64,000 nucleotides of DNA from Rubrivivax sp. (GTDB taxonomy: Bacteria; Pseudomonadota; Gammaproteobacteria; Burkholderiales; Burkholderiaceae_C), in NCBI GenBank assembly GCA_004210455.1, contig SEFA01000023.1:1-64000 (forward strand), in the 5' to 3' direction. Under the pieces are notes generated by a model. The model did no database searches and had not been told where the DNA came from. It saw only the letters and a list, made by a program, of their open reading frames with translations. Position 1 is the stretch's first letter; each line of letters opens with the position of its first letter. Positions 35,315 through 43,448 of the stretch are shown piece by piece. Made by a program: the position numbers and the translations under genes.

Positions 35315-36096
35315 TTGCACTGGTTCAATCCCACTGAATACACCTCCGCGATCTCGGCACTTAGCGCGTTGCAAGCCTGAGCGGCGGCGGTCTTGCGCTG
35401 CCCCAACGTGCCCAGTGAAGGCAACTGGTCATACACGTGTCCTGTGCAATCGGCCTTGGCTCGCAACATGTACGCTGGTCCCGATTCTCCATCGTTCACG
35501 CACGGAATGTTTTTGCGCCACTCCCCGGCTGCGATGCTTGAGATTTTTCCTAGATCATCGACTTGAACGGCCTTCACAACCTCGATGAGGCCGCTACGAC
35601 TGTCATTGTTGATGCCGATGGGAATGAAGTCGACAGCTCCGATGTCATCACATCCAACAGACCGAGTTCCGTAGGGTGTCGACACCGTGGTGCGGCAGCG
35701 GACGCCATCGGTGACGACCTTTGGCAGAACCACATCCACGATGGCGGGGACCCACTCAGATCGATCGGAGTTGAAGAAGTCCAGATCCAGCTCCCATTCC
35801 AGATCAAGATCGTCGGGCAAGCAGGGACTGGTCCTTGCGGCGCTCGTGCCTGCTCGAAGACCCAGGTCACAATTGTCGTCGCCTATCTCGGCTGTCGCTG
35901 GAGGCGGCTGCTGTCGATCGGATTTTGAGGACGGACTGGTCTTGCGACGCTGGATCTGTTTCACGCGAACGATGGTGGAGTCCAAGGCGGCCTCAAGACT
36001 TTTCACCGGCAGTTTTGCGCCGTCATCGGCTGCTGCGGCAACGCCGGCGAACGAGAAACACAAGACGGCGACTACAAGATGTTGAAGTTTCTTCAT
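35311..36096 (-). CDS. Hypothetical exported protein
   Basis: A 261-residue protein with a clear Sec signal peptide (KKLQHLVVAVLCFSFAGVAAA, cleavage near residue 22). The mature part has a basic/Pro segment, then an acidic segment (PDDLDLEWELDLDFF), a central beta-rich part (VPAIVDVVLPKVVTDGVRC, GTRSVGCDDIG) and at least six cysteines that may pair. The end NQCK overlaps the next gene's GTG. ATG 36096 has AGGGAG four bases upstream. It is transcribed away from the recombinase-like gene. Family not recognised. Confidence 0.6.
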   Translation of the reverse strand: MKKLQHLVVAVLCFSFAGVAAAADDGAKLPVKSLEAALDSTIVRVKQIQRRKTSPSSKSDRQQPPPATAEIGDDNCDLGLRAGTSAARTSPCLPDDLDLEWELDLDFFNSDRSEWVPAIVDVVLPKVVTDGVRCRTTVSTPYGTRSVGCDDIGAVDFIPIGINNDSRSGLIEVVKAVQVDDLGKISSIAAGEWRKNIPCVNDGESGPAYMLRAKADCTGHVYDQLPSLGTLGQRKTAAAQACNALSAEIAEVYSVGLNQCK

Positions 36097-36450
36097 ATGC
36101 TCCCTAGGTGAGATGCGGAGCTTATGAAAGCGATTTCATATCTGGGTGGAAGGAATTCTTCTATCGATTCTCGGGCTTGCCCCCTGGGATCCCAGCCCCA
36201 TGCGACTGCCTATAGCCTCGGGGGCTCGGAATGCGCTCATCGCTCACGCTGCGCTGGCGAATATGCGTCGTCGGTGGCTGGGCAAAAGCGCCCCTCCAGG
36301 CGGGTGAGGCCCCAGGAAACCGACCTTCGTATGCCTCAACATCCATATGGCGAGGGCCGCCGTCGAAATGCCGCTTGCGAGAGCGGGAATTCGGGAAGCG
36401 GCAATCGTGTCGTCCGTGGACTATTCCGCTATTGCTCGCGGGAGGATCAC
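36097..36450. other. Intergenic, 354 bases, divergent leader
   Basis: Between the exported-protein gene (minus) and the recombinase-like gene (plus). Contains the perfect 12-base dyad CTGGGATCCCAG at 36184-36195, a possible operator. The recombinase frame is open upstream to 36124 but has no ribosome site there. Confidence 0.4.
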
Positions 36451-37359
36451 ATGGTCGGTCATGGCAGTCACGCGTTGTCCGCCGAGCTGCTGCGAGAGGT
36501 GCTTGCGGGCGGTACGTATGAGTCTGCGGCTCAAGGGCGTGGCCTTAGCCGCACCGCGGTCGAGCGCCGCGTCAAATCGCTTGTCCTGTGTCTCATTCGC
36601 GAAGGCGCGATGACGGGACTCAACGAGAGTCAGGCACTGTTCGTCAGAAAGCTTCGGGAGCACCGCGTGCGGATCGAGGCCGCGTTGGATGGGTACACCC
36701 CTGTAGCTCTGGCCGAAGGTGAAGTTGCGTCGCCGGTGCTCTCCGATCTGGACGTTCAGGCCGCCGTGCGCCGGGTACGGCTCCGCACCCGTTCGCCCGA
36801 GCGGGACACCGCGATGTTTCTGATCCTGTTGGCCACGGGTCTGCGACCGCTAGAAGTTGCGAGGCTCGAGATCCGCGACTATCTGTGCGCGGACGGGGAG
36901 GTCAGGACGTACTCGCAGGTGCGGGAGGGTGTTGCGACCAATCGGTCAGCACGCCCGTTGTTCTTCACCAGTTCCGCAGCCCGTGAGGCAATCGACACCT
37001 ACCTTGAGCAACGGGCGACTGCGGTGGGGCGCGACGTCACGGCGCCTTACCGCGGACTGGTCGCCAGCGATGCGCTCTTCTTGACTGAGGCGCAAAGGCC
37101 GTTCCACATTCAGGCTGTCGCGACCGCCAGTGGCACGCGGTGCTTGTGCCAGGAAATCCACTACGCCTACAGGAAGATCTTCAGGCGTATTGGGTGTCCG
37201 GGGCTGACTGCGCTGAGCGTGCGGGACACGTTCATGGACCGGCTGAGCCGACGCGGCGCCGACGCGGGGCAGATCGGCGAGCTGCTGGGCATCCGGGAGC
37301 TGCGCTCGATCAAGCGTCCGAAAGTTCGGCTGGAGGAGTTGGTGAACGAATTGGTTTGA
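36451..37359 (+). CDS. Degenerate tyrosine-recombinase-like protein
   Basis: A 302-residue protein starting at ATG 36451, with GGGAGGA upstream. The N-terminal 60 residues include a helix-turn-helix-like AQGRGLSRTAVERRVKSLV. The rest follows the tyrosine-recombinase catalytic fold: LLATGLRPLEVARLEIRDYL contains the first Arg, and LTALSVRDTFMDRLSRRGAD aligns with the HxxR box, keeping Arg but with Leu for His. Downstream GELLGIRELRSIKRPKVRL lacks the His/Trp and I see no nucleophile Tyr. It is probably not an active integrase; it may bind DNA as a regulator. Confidence 0.65.
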   Translation: MVGHGSHALSAELLREVLAGGTYESAAQGRGLSRTAVERRVKSLVLCLIREGAMTGLNESQALFVRKLREHRVRIEAALDGYTPVALAEGEVASPVLSDLDVQAAVRRVRLRTRSPERDTAMFLILLATGLRPLEVARLEIRDYLCADGEVRTYSQVREGVATNRSARPLFFTSSAAREAIDTYLEQRATAVGRDVTAPYRGLVASDALFLTEAQRPFHIQAVATASGTRCLCQEIHYAYRKIFRRIGCPGLTALSVRDTFMDRLSRRGADAGQIGELLGIRELRSIKRPKVRLEELVNELV

Positions 37360-37605
37360 GGCAGCTCAAGCCGTCAACAGCAGCAGGCGCCGCAGCGACA
37401 TAGTTCCACAGTCCGATCGGCGTCCCGCGCTGAAAGGCCTCGGACCGGATTCAATAACGGCACGGCGTTTCCCTCGTGTGATCAGTCGCACAGTCGAGCA
37501 GTAGGGCAGTAGGTGGCGCGGTCCGCCGGCGATCGGTCGGCCCATGCCTCCCGCTAAGGCGGAAGGCAGGGCGTCCGATGTGCTCTTTGCCGGTGCGCGT
37601 GTCCG

Positions 37606-38151
37606 TCAGCCGGCGTTGGGCTCGCCATCCAGTTCTCCTGGCGAGGCGGATGCTTCGCGCAAGCTCGCGCCTTGCCGGTCTGCGGCCCTGCGTGCGCGTG
37701 TGCGCATTGCAGGATCCGCATCCTCGAAGGGGTCGTCTTCCAGCTGCTGCCTCGCCTGCTTCAAATCCGTTGGCGGACGCTCATCCGTCTCCGCATCTCC
37801 GCCAGGTAGGCAGGCGAGCAGCAGTTGCCCGCCGTGGCGTGCAGCGCGAATCAACACCTGCGGCGTCGCGATGAACACGGCTGCGAACGTGGCGCGGACC
37901 AGCCGTCCCAGTCGCCGATTGCGTGCCTCCCGGTCTTCGTGGAGGCGGATGCAGCGCTGGCAGGACAGGCACAGCCCGAGATGGCGTCGTCGCAGCGTCT
38001 CGTCGCGCTCGAGCTCGGCGAGTATCTCCATCGCCAGTGTCGCGTCGCGCCTCGCTTGCGGGTAGAAGCGGTCCCAGGTCTGCTCCTCTTGCCGCTCGAC
38101 GCTCTTGTTGCGACGGCGCGGCGCCGGCAGCGTTTCTCTTTCCATGTTCAT
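37606..38151 (-). CDS. Hypothetical protein
   Basis: A 181-residue protein starting at ATG 38151 with GGAGG seven bases upstream. It has a charged N-terminal half, including RRRHLGLCLSCQRCIRLHED with a CxxCxxC cluster that might bind a metal, and one hydrophobic segment (LVRATFAAVFIATPQVLIRA) that could be a membrane helix. The tail is acidic/basic and low-complexity. Family not recognised. It is part of the ICE-like accessory region. Confidence 0.5.
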   Translation of the reverse strand: MNMERETLPAPRRRNKSVERQEEQTWDRFYPQARRDATLAMEILAELERDETLRRRHLGLCLSCQRCIRLHEDREARNRRLGRLVRATFAAVFIATPQVLIRAARHGGQLLLACLPGGDAETDERPPTDLKQARQQLEDDPFEDADPAMRTRARRAADRQGASLREASASPGELDGEPNAG

Positions 38152-38385
38152 GGCAGAACCTCCGTGGTGAAACTCCGGTTGGGGAAAGCGCAGGGCCGTC
38201 CCGTCGCTCCGGGAGCGTGGGTCGACCGTGCGCGCTGGGTGATGGCGTCCGACGCTGGTCCGGATGCCGCTCGGTTCGACCCATCTCGTGGGCGAACGTC
38301 GGTGGGGCTCGTGTCGCGAGCTCCTGGGCGACAGCCTCCGCCTTGAGAGGCAGCGGTGTCGTCGTCTTCGCGAGCAGTCGACGCA

Positions 38386-38631
38386 TCAGAGGTCTGCTTG
38401 CGTCGTGCTCGTTCTGGTCGTCCTGGACGGCGGGCTCGTTCGGTACCCCTGGCTCGCTTGGCTCATGACTTCGGTGGCATGGCTCCAAGCGGGATGGGCA
38501 CTGCAAGTCTCTGCGCCCATCATCAATCGGCAGGGCGCGGACTTTGCCGTTCTAACTGGGTTCAGTAACGCCCGCAGGCCGGAGCCGCCGAGCAGCACGC
38601 AGCGCGCGTGCGTTGTCTCCAACATCGACAT
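38386..38631 (-). CDS. Possible small hypothetical protein
   Basis: An 81-residue frame kept mainly because ATG 38631 has a strong, well-spaced ribosome site (TTTGGAGG, five bases). The product begins SMLETTHARCVLLGGSGLRA and is Ser/Thr-rich at the end; no family. Its TGA overlaps a following ATG (TGATG), but the frame after that runs deep into the 37606-38151 gene, so I do not call it. Confidence 0.35.
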   Translation of the reverse strand: MSMLETTHARCVLLGGSGLRALLNPVRTAKSAPCRLMMGAETCSAHPAWSHATEVMSQASQGYRTSPPSRTTRTSTTQADL

Positions 38632-39359
38632 GGTGTCCTCCAAAGGAATGGGGACACCTCTTCGCGGGGGAAGGTGGTTCCCCGGTTGGGTTGCCGACCC
38701 TGTGAAGGGCCAGCGCTCGATGGCGACGCTTTGAGCGTCGCGCCGGTTGGCTGCGAGTCCGTTGGACCGCAGCCGGTGGACTGAGAAGGTCGAAGCCGGC
38801 TGACGCGCCGGCCAGTCGCTAAGCGCGCCGCCTGTGGGTGCGATGCGCGGCTGTCTGCATAGTCGCCTGCACACCCACCTGTACACCCACCTGTACACCC
38901 ACCTGCGAGCCCGCCTGCAGACGTCACGACGCTTGCCTGCGGAACGTGTTGCCGGAGGTCCGGCGTATCCAGGGCGAGTGACGATCGCGGCGCCAGCGAG
39001 GCTGGACTTCAGCGGCCCGTGAGAGGCCTCGAGAAGGCTGTGTGGACGCGATGCCCACGGGTAGCCCCAGCACTATGGACGTTCTTCTTGGGATCGGTGC
39101 GTCGGTGATCGCGACCGACGCGAGGGGAGGACGAATCTGCGGCAGCCGGGGCAGATTCGGAGTGGCGAGGAGTAGCGCCGCGTGGTGCGTCGGGTGGGAG
39201 CGGCGTGGTCGTGCAGGGTGGGGGTGACTGGCCGTCTGCGTGGCCCCGCTGATTTGGGTGGCCCTGGCGATCCCACGCCGGAAATGCCGCCTCGGTCGAT
39301 TGATTTCCGGCTAGCGGAGGTGGGGCGAAACGGCCACCGTAGGCGCCAGGAGGCGCGCG
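38632..39359. other. Intergenic, about 730 bases, with tandem repeat
   Basis: No convincing gene. It contains the 12-base repeat at 38869-38916. The end carries the strong ribosome site of the DUF1173 gene. Confidence 0.35.
38869..38916. repeat. 12-base tandem repeat, three good copies plus one decayed
   Basis: Consensus GTACACCCACCT; units 38869-38880, 38881-38892, 38893-38904, and a diverged fourth to 38916. In a gap with no called gene. Confidence 0.8.
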
Positions 39360-40568
39360 ATGAACTCTCAACAGTTTGAGGTGGCGGGGCGAAGGGTCGG
39401 CAGTGACGATGCGGTCCTGCAGCAACTGCTGGCCCGTGCGTACGAGTCCCCGGATCGGCCGCGTTGCCTGTGCTGCGAGGGCGGAGTGGAGATGTATGTC
39501 GCCCGGCATCGCCAGTTCGTCCTCAAGCGCATGCCGGGCTCGGGCGCGCGACATCATCCGGATTGCCCGTCGTATGAGCCTGACGAGCAGCTCTCCGGGC
39601 TGGGCGAGTTGGTGGGCGACGCCGTGCTGGAGCCCCAGCCCGGCTGCTACGACCTACGGGTCAATTTCCCGTGGACGCGCGTGGCGGGGAAGGGCGTGCC
39701 GCGAGGCGAGGCGGAGGAGCCCGCGGAAGTGGCGGTCGCGCGACGTCGCATGAGCTTGCGGGCCTTGATGCACTTCCTCTTCCATACGGCAGGCTTTGAT
39801 CGGTGGTCGCCGGCGATGGAGGGCAAGCGCAACCAGGCAGTGCTGCACAAGTACCTGATGGAAGCCGCGGAGGGCATCACCGTGCGCGGCATCGGCCTGG
39901 CCGAGCGGCTGTATGTGCCTGAAGCGTTTTCGGAAGCGGGGCGTGAGGAGGCCGCGCGGCGGCGCCGCGCGAAGCTGGCCGTCCTGCATCCTCGCGACGG
40001 ACAGACGCCGCTGGCCCTGGTGATCGGCGAGTTCAAGGGGTGCGATGCGTCGGCGGTGGGCCGGCGGATCTGGATCAAACACGCACCGGACGCGCCCTTG
40101 CTGGTTGCTTCGCGCACGTGGGAGCGCATCGAGCGAGGTTTTGGGGCGCTACTCGAGGCGCGGCATGCGGATACTGGTCAGCGCGTTCGGGTGATTATGG
40201 CGGCGCTCATTCGGGCGCGGCGGGAGCACACATACGAGGTGGATACCGCGAGCCTGATGCTGGCAAGCGAGCATTGGATCCCGCTGGAGGGCATCCATGA
40301 ACTCGCGCTGGTGCGTGCTCTGGTCGAGCAGCGTCGTCGGTTTGTCAAGCCATTGCGCTACGACTCCCGCTCGGTGGCCGCGTTCGCGAACGCGTTGCTG
40401 CTCGACGCCGGGCCGCGTCCTGTGCCGCTCCATGTCCTCAGTCCATTTCTGGCGGGGAAAGAGCGGGAGGGGAAGGAGAGGGGGCTGCGAGAGGAAACAC
40501 AGGCCTGGCGCTGGAGCTACGGCGACGAGATGCCTGCGTTTCCATTCCTTGTCCAAGGCAGCCGGTGA
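39360..40568 (+). CDS. DUF1173 protein
   Basis: A 402-residue protein matching DUF1173, a family found on ICEs and plasmids. The N terminus has RCLCCEGGVEMYVARHRQFV with a cysteine pair and ARHHPDCPSYEP, together a plausible zinc site (C-C-H-C). Middle segments include SLRALMHFLFHTAGFDRWSP and KRNQAVLHKYLMEAAEGIT; the C-terminal half has LVIGEFKGCDASAVGRRIWI. ATG 39360 has AGGAGG six bases upstream. Function unknown; often near other mobile-element genes, as here. Confidence 0.82.
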   Translation: MNSQQFEVAGRRVGSDDAVLQQLLARAYESPDRPRCLCCEGGVEMYVARHRQFVLKRMPGSGARHHPDCPSYEPDEQLSGLGELVGDAVLEPQPGCYDLRVNFPWTRVAGKGVPRGEAEEPAEVAVARRRMSLRALMHFLFHTAGFDRWSPAMEGKRNQAVLHKYLMEAAEGITVRGIGLAERLYVPEAFSEAGREEAARRRRAKLAVLHPRDGQTPLALVIGEFKGCDASAVGRRIWIKHAPDAPLLVASRTWERIERGFGALLEARHADTGQRVRVIMAALIRARREHTYEVDTASLMLASEHWIPLEGIHELALVRALVEQRRRFVKPLRYDSRSVAAFANALLLDAGPRPVPLHVLSPFLAGKEREGKERGLREETQAWRWSYGDEMPAFPFLVQGSR

Positions 40569-41097
40569 ACATAGTTCTCAGCCACGGGCGAAGCAAACGA
40601 CATTGGATGAACTGAACCACAACGTGTGAACCCATTCCCTGGGATTCCCCTGTGACGACTCCGCGAGCATGCTGATCGGGCTAGCAGCTGCAACGTCTCC
40701 GCCAGCTAACTGCGTGCCGTTAAGAATTGGCAAGAGGCAAATCCGAGAGCCCATCATCTCCGCTGCCCGAGCCGGTGCATCGAGTGCAATCGGCCAAACG
40801 TTGGCGACGATATGGACAACGTTAGGAATCTCGCGAAGAGCGTGACGGTTGTCAGTGTCGCCGCGGCCATGGCGATCTCTGTTCCGTGCCATTAATGTCT
40901 GAGACGTGTCATTAAAGTGGAGACACGGCAGTTGAATCGCAGCGGCTGGTCCGCCCACGACATCACACTGCCGGTGCCTGCACGGCATCGCCGATGTTCG
41001 GGGAACGCTAACGCGAAGGACTTCCTTGGCGATGAGGATGCATGGCGAAGGAGGGCGAGCGCGAAATCTGACGAAGGTCAGATCTGATCAGCTCCGG
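40569..41097. other. Intergenic or decayed, about 530 bases
   Basis: A minus-strand frame at 40578-40988 is open but I do not recognise its product, and it has no ribosome site. Base use is less GC-biased than in neighbours, so this may be decayed foreign DNA. Nothing firm. Confidence 0.3.
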
Positions 41098-41451
41098 TCA
41101 GCGCTCAAGCTGCTCGACCAAGGTCCTGAACACGCCATCTACGTCGGAAGACGGGTCACCCGCCCTGTCTCGGCCATATCGCGCTGACAGCGACGGCAGG
41201 TACTCCTGTCGTGCTTCTTCGGCTTGTTCCAACTCACTTGCGCGCGCTCGAAGCTGCTTCAACTCTTGGTCAAACTGTGCTTCTAAGTTATGGACGTGTT
41301 GAGGATGCGAATGCCACGTGCCCAAGTACCGAACCGCTCTTCGGGTATCGTTCCACATTTGCTGCGCGCCTTCCGCGTGGCCTTGCGGAAGGCGCTCGAA
41401 AAAGTCCCGCTGGATGCGCAAGAGGCTACTCATACAATGCCTGTCCGTCAT
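41098..41451 (-). pseudogene. JAB/MPN peptidase-like fragment with coiled-coil tail
   Basis: A 117-residue frame. Residues 8-50 (SLLRIQRDFFERLPQGHAEG, then RYLGTWHSHPQ) resemble the JAMM zinc-protease core, where GEWHTHP or GTWHSHP carries two metal-binding histidines and a preceding QGH...A...W helix is usual. The upstream Glu strand and the downstream S-x7-D of the JAMM site are absent, and after HSHP the chain turns into charged helices (LEAQFDQELKQLRARASELE). I read this as a truncated or rearranged JAB domain of the kind found in CBASS and ubiquitin-like defence operons. It could instead be an unrelated short protein. Confidence 0.35.
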
Positions 41452-41525
41452 ACTGGGCAGTAGAAGCCCAGCGAAGCGACACCCCAGTTGCCTAGCTTCC
41501 CGTCCAGCAGTCTTCTGCCTTGGAA

Positions 41526-41542
41526 CCTAAGCAAAACTTAGG
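41526..41542. promoter_or_regulatory. Palindromic operator site 1 for the XRE regulator
   Basis: CCTAAG-CAAAA-CTTAGG: a perfect inverted repeat with a five-base spacer, 35 bases upstream of operator site 2. It lies just in front of the XRE gene; the sequence between the two sites is AT-rich and could be the promoter. Confidence 0.6.
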
Positions 41543-41560
41543 GACAAGGATACGTGAATA

Positions 41561-41577
41561 TCTAAGAGTGGCTTAGG
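41561..41577. promoter_or_regulatory. Palindromic operator site 2 for the XRE regulator
   Basis: TCTAAG-AGTGG-CTTAGG: the same half-sites as site 1 with one mismatch, ending on the first base of the likely GTG start codon. Two matched sites 35 bases apart suggest cooperative autorepression by the adjacent XRE protein. Confidence 0.6.
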
Positions 41578-41935
41578 TGAAAGCGACGCTTGGAAAACCC
41601 GAGGGGAGAAAGCCGAAGGCAGCCGATGTAGATGGCCTGCCCGTGTTCGCTTGGCGGTTTGTTCAGGCGCGGGAGCGCGCTGGGCTCACGTTGGAGCAGG
41701 TCGCCGTCGCCGCTGAGATCGAGGACGCAGCGTGCGAATGAGTCAATACCAGCGGGGCGTTCACACGCCGAGGTTCAACGTCGCTCAGCAGCTTGCGAAG
41801 GCGCTCCGGGTACCGGTCGAGTTCCTCTATTCGGCCGACGATGAGACGGCGAAGATGCTGCTGCTATGGCATGCCCTGACGACGGATCAACGCAGCCAAA
41901 TACTCAAGTCGCTACAGAATTCGCAACCTGAGTAG
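41577..41935 (+). pseudogene. XRE-family regulator, frameshifted
   Basis: A helix-turn-helix regulator split between two frames. The first frame (from GTG 41577) gives RFVQARERAGLTLEQVAVAA then EIEDAACE and a stop at 41739-41741. The second frame continues as RMSQYQRGVHTPRFNVAQQL, AKALRVPVEFLYSADDETAK to the stop at 41935. Joined, they form the common XRE layout of a DNA-binding domain plus short helical tail (LWHALTTDQRSQILKSL). One missing base near 41730 explains it. The gene is either recently inactivated or carries a sequencing error. It lacks an obvious ribosome site and operator site 2 touches the start, so the intact gene may have been leaderless. Confidence 0.65.
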
Positions 41936-41949
41936 TACGCTGCATTGGC

Positions 41950-42281
41950 GGAGCTGCGTCAGGTGCCGTGCGCTCACATCGGACATCGAAACGCGCGCCT
42001 GCAGGGACGAGCTTGGGTGGCTCAGGAGAAGGTGGGCATGGAACATCGGGATCGATGACTCCAGCAGCAGGGCCCGCATCAGCCGAAACGAGTCAGGCGT
42101 GCATGAGCCGCCGGTGCAGACTGCACAAGCAATCGCGCGCGCGTTAAAAGTGCCGCTCGCGTACTTGTACTGTAAGTATGACTCCATGGCCAATCTGCTG
42201 GCTGCTTTGAACGAGCTTCCGGAGCCGCAGAGAGCAGTAGTCGCCGAGAAATTCTCCCGAATGCTTGGCGAGCGCGATTAA
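41950..42281 (+). pseudogene. Second XRE-family regulator, with several frameshifts
   Basis: The 3' part reads ARISRNESGVHEPPVQTAQA, IARALKVPLAYLYCKYDSMA and a helical tail ending SRMLGERD, a clear XRE protein. Upstream, in the same frame, RDELGW and IGIDDSSS are present, but between them the frame is wrong for eight codons; AQEKVGME, the expected sequence, is in the neighbouring frame. So one base was lost after RDELGW and one gained before IGIDD. The N terminus has no start codon in frame. It is a decayed paralogue of the preceding gene, and its stop overlaps the end of the opposite-strand TOPRIM-like gene by four bases. Confidence 0.6.
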
Positions 42282-43444
42282 TAGCTGTGGGATTGATCGG
42301 CCGGAAGTGGACCGTCGGAGCTGGCGTCATAAACGCTCATTCGAGGTAGCGCAAATCCCCATTCAAATACTCTTCTTCCGATTTCGAACCAATGCGTTGC
42401 ATTCGGATCAGATGCCACCGCTTGACAAGATCTGTGTACAGAACGTCGTCCTAGCAGCTTGACAACGGCCTCAAGTAGTTTGTCTCCGAAGCCTTGCACA
42501 ACAAAACATTGACAGGCGCTGGGAGTGCTAATGGTGGCGCATTGGCTGGAGGAGAGACAGGCCGACGTAAAAACGCCCTTCGTTGCCAAATCATTTGCCA
42601 CCTTCGTCCAGAAAATTTTCTGTGGAGTATTGGCATCATAAGAAAAAATTTTCCTCAATGAAACGCCAAACTTTAAATCTCCATGATGATGCGCATGAGG
42701 GAGTTGGCTAAATATTTCGTTTCGGTGGCGCTCCCAAGCTAGGCTATGTGTGGGCGGTACGGCCTCCTCAAAAAAGATCAGCGGAATGATGTTTTCCACT
42801 TCTCTAGATGGAATGTCCCAATAACTGCAGACCGCGCCGGAAATCGCTGCGAATCCTTCGCACTTTTTTGCAGTTGAATCTTTCTCTTGGCCTGGATGAA
42901 GGCGATCACTGTCGCTGATGCATAGCACCCAGTTTCTTTCAACGACGACGGCGTTCATTAGGCAATCTGGAGTGGTCGAACCCCCTCCGCCTAGTTTCGT
43001 TAAGGCAATCTGACACCCGATTCGATTGCTAGTGGCGTACTGTCGAGCGGCGTGTTCGAATAAATTCGCGTCGTCTAAATTTTCGGTGACTAGTACCGCT
43101 TTCGCCAAGCCGTTGATGCCGATAAATAGTAGCGGGACGTCCCATTCGTGGTCGGATAGTCTTACAGGTTCTTTGCGTTCGTCATATGAAATGACAACGT
43201 GAATGCTCAAGCTTCGAGACAGGGGCGCAAACGTGGAGAAATTGGAAACGATGTGAGAAAGAACGCGACGGGCAGCCAATGATAGCGACTGACTTTTCTG
43301 CAAATGGGTTAGCGTTTTTCGGTCACCAAACACGAAATGTTCGCCGCGACGAACTGCATTTAAAATGCACTCCAGTCCTGAGCATGCCGTCATGTCGGAC
43401 GACAAGTCGACGTTTTGCAATGAAGAATCAAGCCGAATGTGCAT
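42278..43444 (-). CDS. TOPRIM-like partner of AAA15 ATPase (AriB-like candidate)
   Basis: A 388-residue protein, base composition visibly more AT-rich than most of the window. Residues 115-222 look like a TOPRIM nuclease/DUF4435-type core: KAVLVTENLDDANLFEHAAR supplies the Glu (E121), LTKLGGGGSTTPD the Gly turn, WVLCISDSDRLHPG the DxD (178-180), and YWDIPSREVENIIPLIFFEE the REVEN segment. The rest has no recognised domain; a His cluster (LPHAHHHGDLK) lies near residue 250. ATG 43444 lies four bases after the ATPase stop, so the two form an operon. ATPase first and TOPRIM second is the PARIS AriA-AriB order, but identity is not certain. Confidence 0.55.
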   Translation of the reverse strand: MHIRLDSSLQNVDLSSDMTACSGLECILNAVRRGEHFVFGDRKTLTHLQKSQSLSLAARRVLSHIVSNFSTFAPLSRSLSIHVVISYDERKEPVRLSDHEWDVPLLFIGINGLAKAVLVTENLDDANLFEHAARQYATSNRIGCQIALTKLGGGGSTTPDCLMNAVVVERNWVLCISDSDRLHPGQEKDSTAKKCEGFAAISGAVCSYWDIPSREVENIIPLIFFEEAVPPTHSLAWERHRNEIFSQLPHAHHHGDLKFGVSLRKIFSYDANTPQKIFWTKVANDLATKGVFTSACLSSSQCATISTPSACQCFVVQGFGDKLLEAVVKLLGRRSVHRSCQAVASDPNATHWFEIGRRVFEWGFALPRMSVYDASSDGPLPADQSHSY

Positions 43445-43448
43445 GATG

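Noticed and set aside
37781-38386. Frame beginning at an ATG overlapping the stop of the 81-residue ORF (TGATG)
   Set aside because: It overlaps the better-supported gene 37606-38151 for about 370 bases in another frame and is low-complexity.
40578-40988. Minus-strand 136-residue frame beside the JAB-like fragment
   Set aside because: I could not match it to E1, E2 or any other defence component and it has no ribosome site.
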